Positions 5,735 to 7,036 of a DNA stretch of 7,036 nt are shown one piece after another. Position numbers and translations under genes: made by a program. Below the pieces are notes generated by a model. That model was not told where the DNA came from, ran no database searches, and worked only from the letters and a program-made list of their open reading frames with translations. Origin of the DNA: an uncultured Bacilli bacterium (lineage in GTDB: Bacteria; Bacillota_I; Bacilli_A; RF39; UBA660); the NCBI GenBank assembly GCA_934133015.1, contig CAKPAQ010000044.1:1-7036 (forward strand). The letters are read 5' to 3'. The stretch's first letter is position 1; each line of letters starts with the position of its first letter.

Positions 5735-6634
5735 GGAATAGCTTTTTTCGATTTTCTTTACTTGACTATTGGTTGCTTCATAGAAACAATAACCATCACC
5801 TGGATTAGTTATGATGAAGTTACCAATATTATCTACTCTATTGCTGCCAATTTTATAAATAGTAGTAAAATCATTTTGATCTAGGTTGAATAATTCCTTT
5901 TCCTTAAATAATTCTCTTATTTCATCATTATTGAAGATTTTTCTTTGGACATATCCAACTGCGAATTTTAAATCATAATAAGAGGTAATATCATCAAAGG
6001 TTTCAACAATATTTTTAATGGCATACATTTTGTCTAGAATTATTTCTCTTTGCTTGTTAGATATAAATAAAGAACCAATTGATGAATCATCAATACTATC
6101 AGTAAATGAAGCAATCATTGATTTAATTTGGTCATTTGAATAATCATAAGTTATGTAACCTATTTTCTTATCTATATCTTTTAATTCAGGTGCGGTTAAT
6201 AATATACCATTTTTGTTTTGACTATAAAAACATTTAGTGTCTAATTTCATTTTAGCACGAGATAAATCTGATAAAATGGTGGCATCAGCTACAATATCAT
6301 ACCCGTTTGCTTGTAATTTTATAAATTGATGAGCTCTACCTTCACCCATAATTTCTGATGGTATATTAGCTTCATCTAATAATTTTTTATAGACTTCTCT
6401 TGACCAAGTTTTACATAAAACTCGATTATCAGTAACATTGGTTAAATCAAATTTTTTATTATTTAATTCATTAGCATAATCAAATTTTAAGTCACCATTT
6501 AAAAGTGTATATCTTTCATCATAAGTAAAATATTCACAACTTTTCAAATATAAATAACGAGCTTTAGTTAAATTATCCCATTCAGGTAATAGGCCTGACA
6601 TTATTTCATCTATAACATTTATTCCTTTTTTCAT
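5729..6634 (-). CDS. Putative cytosolic transglutaminase-like / papain-fold protein
   Basis: This 301-aa protein has no signal peptide or membrane segment. Residues 70-120 have the order of a transglutaminase-like core: a cysteine at a helix start (RVLCKTWSREVYKKLL, C74), then IPSEIMGEGRAHQFIKL with H102, then YDIVADAT with D117. This mirrors the C...GIPaR...H.W...DpT pattern of that superfamily, whose members are cysteine proteases, amidases or cross-linking enzymes. KARYLYLKSCEYFTYDE (24-40) fits the preceding helix. The remaining 180 residues match nothing I recognise. The start is ATG with GAAGGGG 9 bases upstream and an extended -10 promoter before it. It lies 48 bases downstream of feoB on the same strand and ends in its own terminator. 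The triad is inferred from spacing; substrate is unknown, and a non-catalytic homologue is possible. Confidence 0.62.
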   Translation of the reverse strand: MKKGINVIDEIMSGLLPEWDNLTKARYLYLKSCEYFTYDERYTLLNGDLKFDYANELNNKKFDLTNVTDNRVLCKTWSREVYKKLLDEANIPSEIMGEGRAHQFIKLQANGYDIVADATILSDLSRAKMKLDTKCFYSQNKNGILLTAPELKDIDKKIGYITYDYSNDQIKSMIASFTDSIDDSSIGSLFISNKQREIILDKMYAIKNIVETFDDITSYYDLKFAVGYVQRKIFNNDEIRELFKEKELFNLDQNDFTTIYKIGSNRVDNIGNFIITNPGDGYCFYEATNSQVKKIEKSYSK

Positions 6635-6663
6635 AATATAATACCCCTTCTTTATAGGCGCAT

Positions 6664-6692
6664 ATTATATCATAAAATATAGTTATAGTAAA
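6664..6692 (-). promoter_or_regulatory. Sigma-A-type promoter for the transglutaminase-like gene
   Basis: On the - strand, TTTACT (6687-6692) is followed by 17 bases and TATAAT (6664-6669), with TG one base before the -10. The -35 lies in the last codons of feoB. The expected transcript starts near 6657, with a leader of about 22 bases carrying GAAGGGG (6644-6650). The gene can therefore be expressed apart from feoB. Motif evidence only. Confidence 0.55.
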
Positions 6693-7036
6693 GGAAAATT
6701 TATTATATTATATATAATTGATACTAATAAACATATTATTATTCCACATATCAAAGGTAAAATAATTGATAAACCTACCCATTTCCATGAACCTGTTTCT
6801 TTTTTTATGGTTAAACAAGTGGTTGAACATGGAAAATGGAATAAAGAAAAAATTATAGTATTGATAGCTGTTAATATGGTCCAACCATTATTTATTAATA
6901 GTAGTTTTAATTCATTTAGATTAGAAAAACTGACTATATTTCCTAGTGACATATAGGACATTATCATTATGGGGATAACTATTTCATTAGCTGGAAAGCC
7001 TAAAATAAAGGCCGCTATTATAACGCCATCTAAACC
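6683..7036 (-). CDS. feoB: Ferrous iron transport protein B, C-terminal part (5' partial)
   Basis: FeoB is the GTPase-coupled inner-membrane transporter for Fe2+. Only the last 117 residues are in the window; the frame is open to the right edge and is not a small protein starting at the ATG at 6967. The first visible residues, GLDGVIIAAFILGFPANEI, are a core-domain (Gate) signature. After an amphipathic stretch come GWTILTAINTIIFSLFHFPCSTTCLTIKKETGSWKW, the conserved FeoB C-terminal segment with its PCSTTC cysteines, and a final membrane helix (about 6689-6760). The N-terminal G domain lies outside the window. The C-terminus is short, with no added FeoC-like or long cysteine tail. No terminator separates it from the transglutaminase-like gene 48 bases downstream, so some readthrough is likely. 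Confidence 0.93.
   Translation of the reverse strand, partial: GLDGVIIAAFILGFPANEIVIPIMIMSYMSLGNIVSFSNLNELKLLLINNGWTILTAINTIIFSLFHFPCSTTCLTIKKETGSWKWVGLSIILPLICGIIICLLVSIIYNIINFPLL

Noticed and set aside
6683..6967. A standalone 94-residue membrane protein
   Set aside because: The same frame stays open to the window edge and its upstream codons encode conserved FeoB sequence, so it is the end of feoB.

Overview
The window is strongly AT-rich and uses the standard bacterial code: tryptophan is TGG throughout, and no in-frame TGA interrupts a conserved gene. Spore-maturation genes, AGGAGG/AGGTGA ribosome sites and a Bacillus-like gene order point to a low-GC Bacillota genome. It is probably a compact, AT-rich lineage of Bacilli or Clostridia; the exact taxon cannot be read from the sequence.

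Layout, left to right. (1) Bases 1-40 hold the last codons of a + strand gene that looks like a 4Fe-4S ferredoxin. (2) A bidirectional terminator separates it from a - strand block, read right to left as dacB-type D-Ala-D-Ala carboxypeptidase, spmA, spmB and rluB. This is the B. subtilis dacB-spmA-spmB-rluB order. The first three genes overlap; rluB is set apart by a 76-bp gap that carries its own housekeeping-type promoter. (3) A lipoprotein gene on the - strand lies upstream of dacB, with a terminator between them, and diverges from trpS. (4) trpS (+) encodes a tryptophanyl-tRNA synthetase of the [4Fe-4S] subclass. It converges end-to-end on a - strand pair: a small two-TM membrane protein and a DUF3603 (YjbA-like) protein. 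(5) On the - strand beyond these lie a 301-aa cytosolic protein with a plausible transglutaminase/cysteine-protease triad and its own promoter, and then the C-terminal end of the ferrous-iron transporter FeoB, cut by the right edge.

Functional themes. DacB, SpmA and SpmB act in endospore cortex and core maturation. RluB modifies 23S rRNA and TrpRS charges tRNA-Trp, so both are housekeeping. FeoB imports Fe2+; TrpRS and the ferredoxin tail are likely Fe-S proteins, although nothing here shows the three are regulated together. The least explained genes are the transglutaminase-like protein and the DUF3603/membrane-protein pair.

The genome is packed tightly. Stop codons of rluB, trpS, the DUF3603 gene and the transglutaminase-like gene all lie inside terminator hairpins, and four gene junctions overlap or abut. 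Ribosome-binding sites move two starts inward from the longest reading frame (lipoprotein to 3656, small membrane protein to 5630). No window-scale repeats, mobile elements, CRISPR arrays or RNA genes were seen, and no gene-free stretch exceeds about 110 bases.
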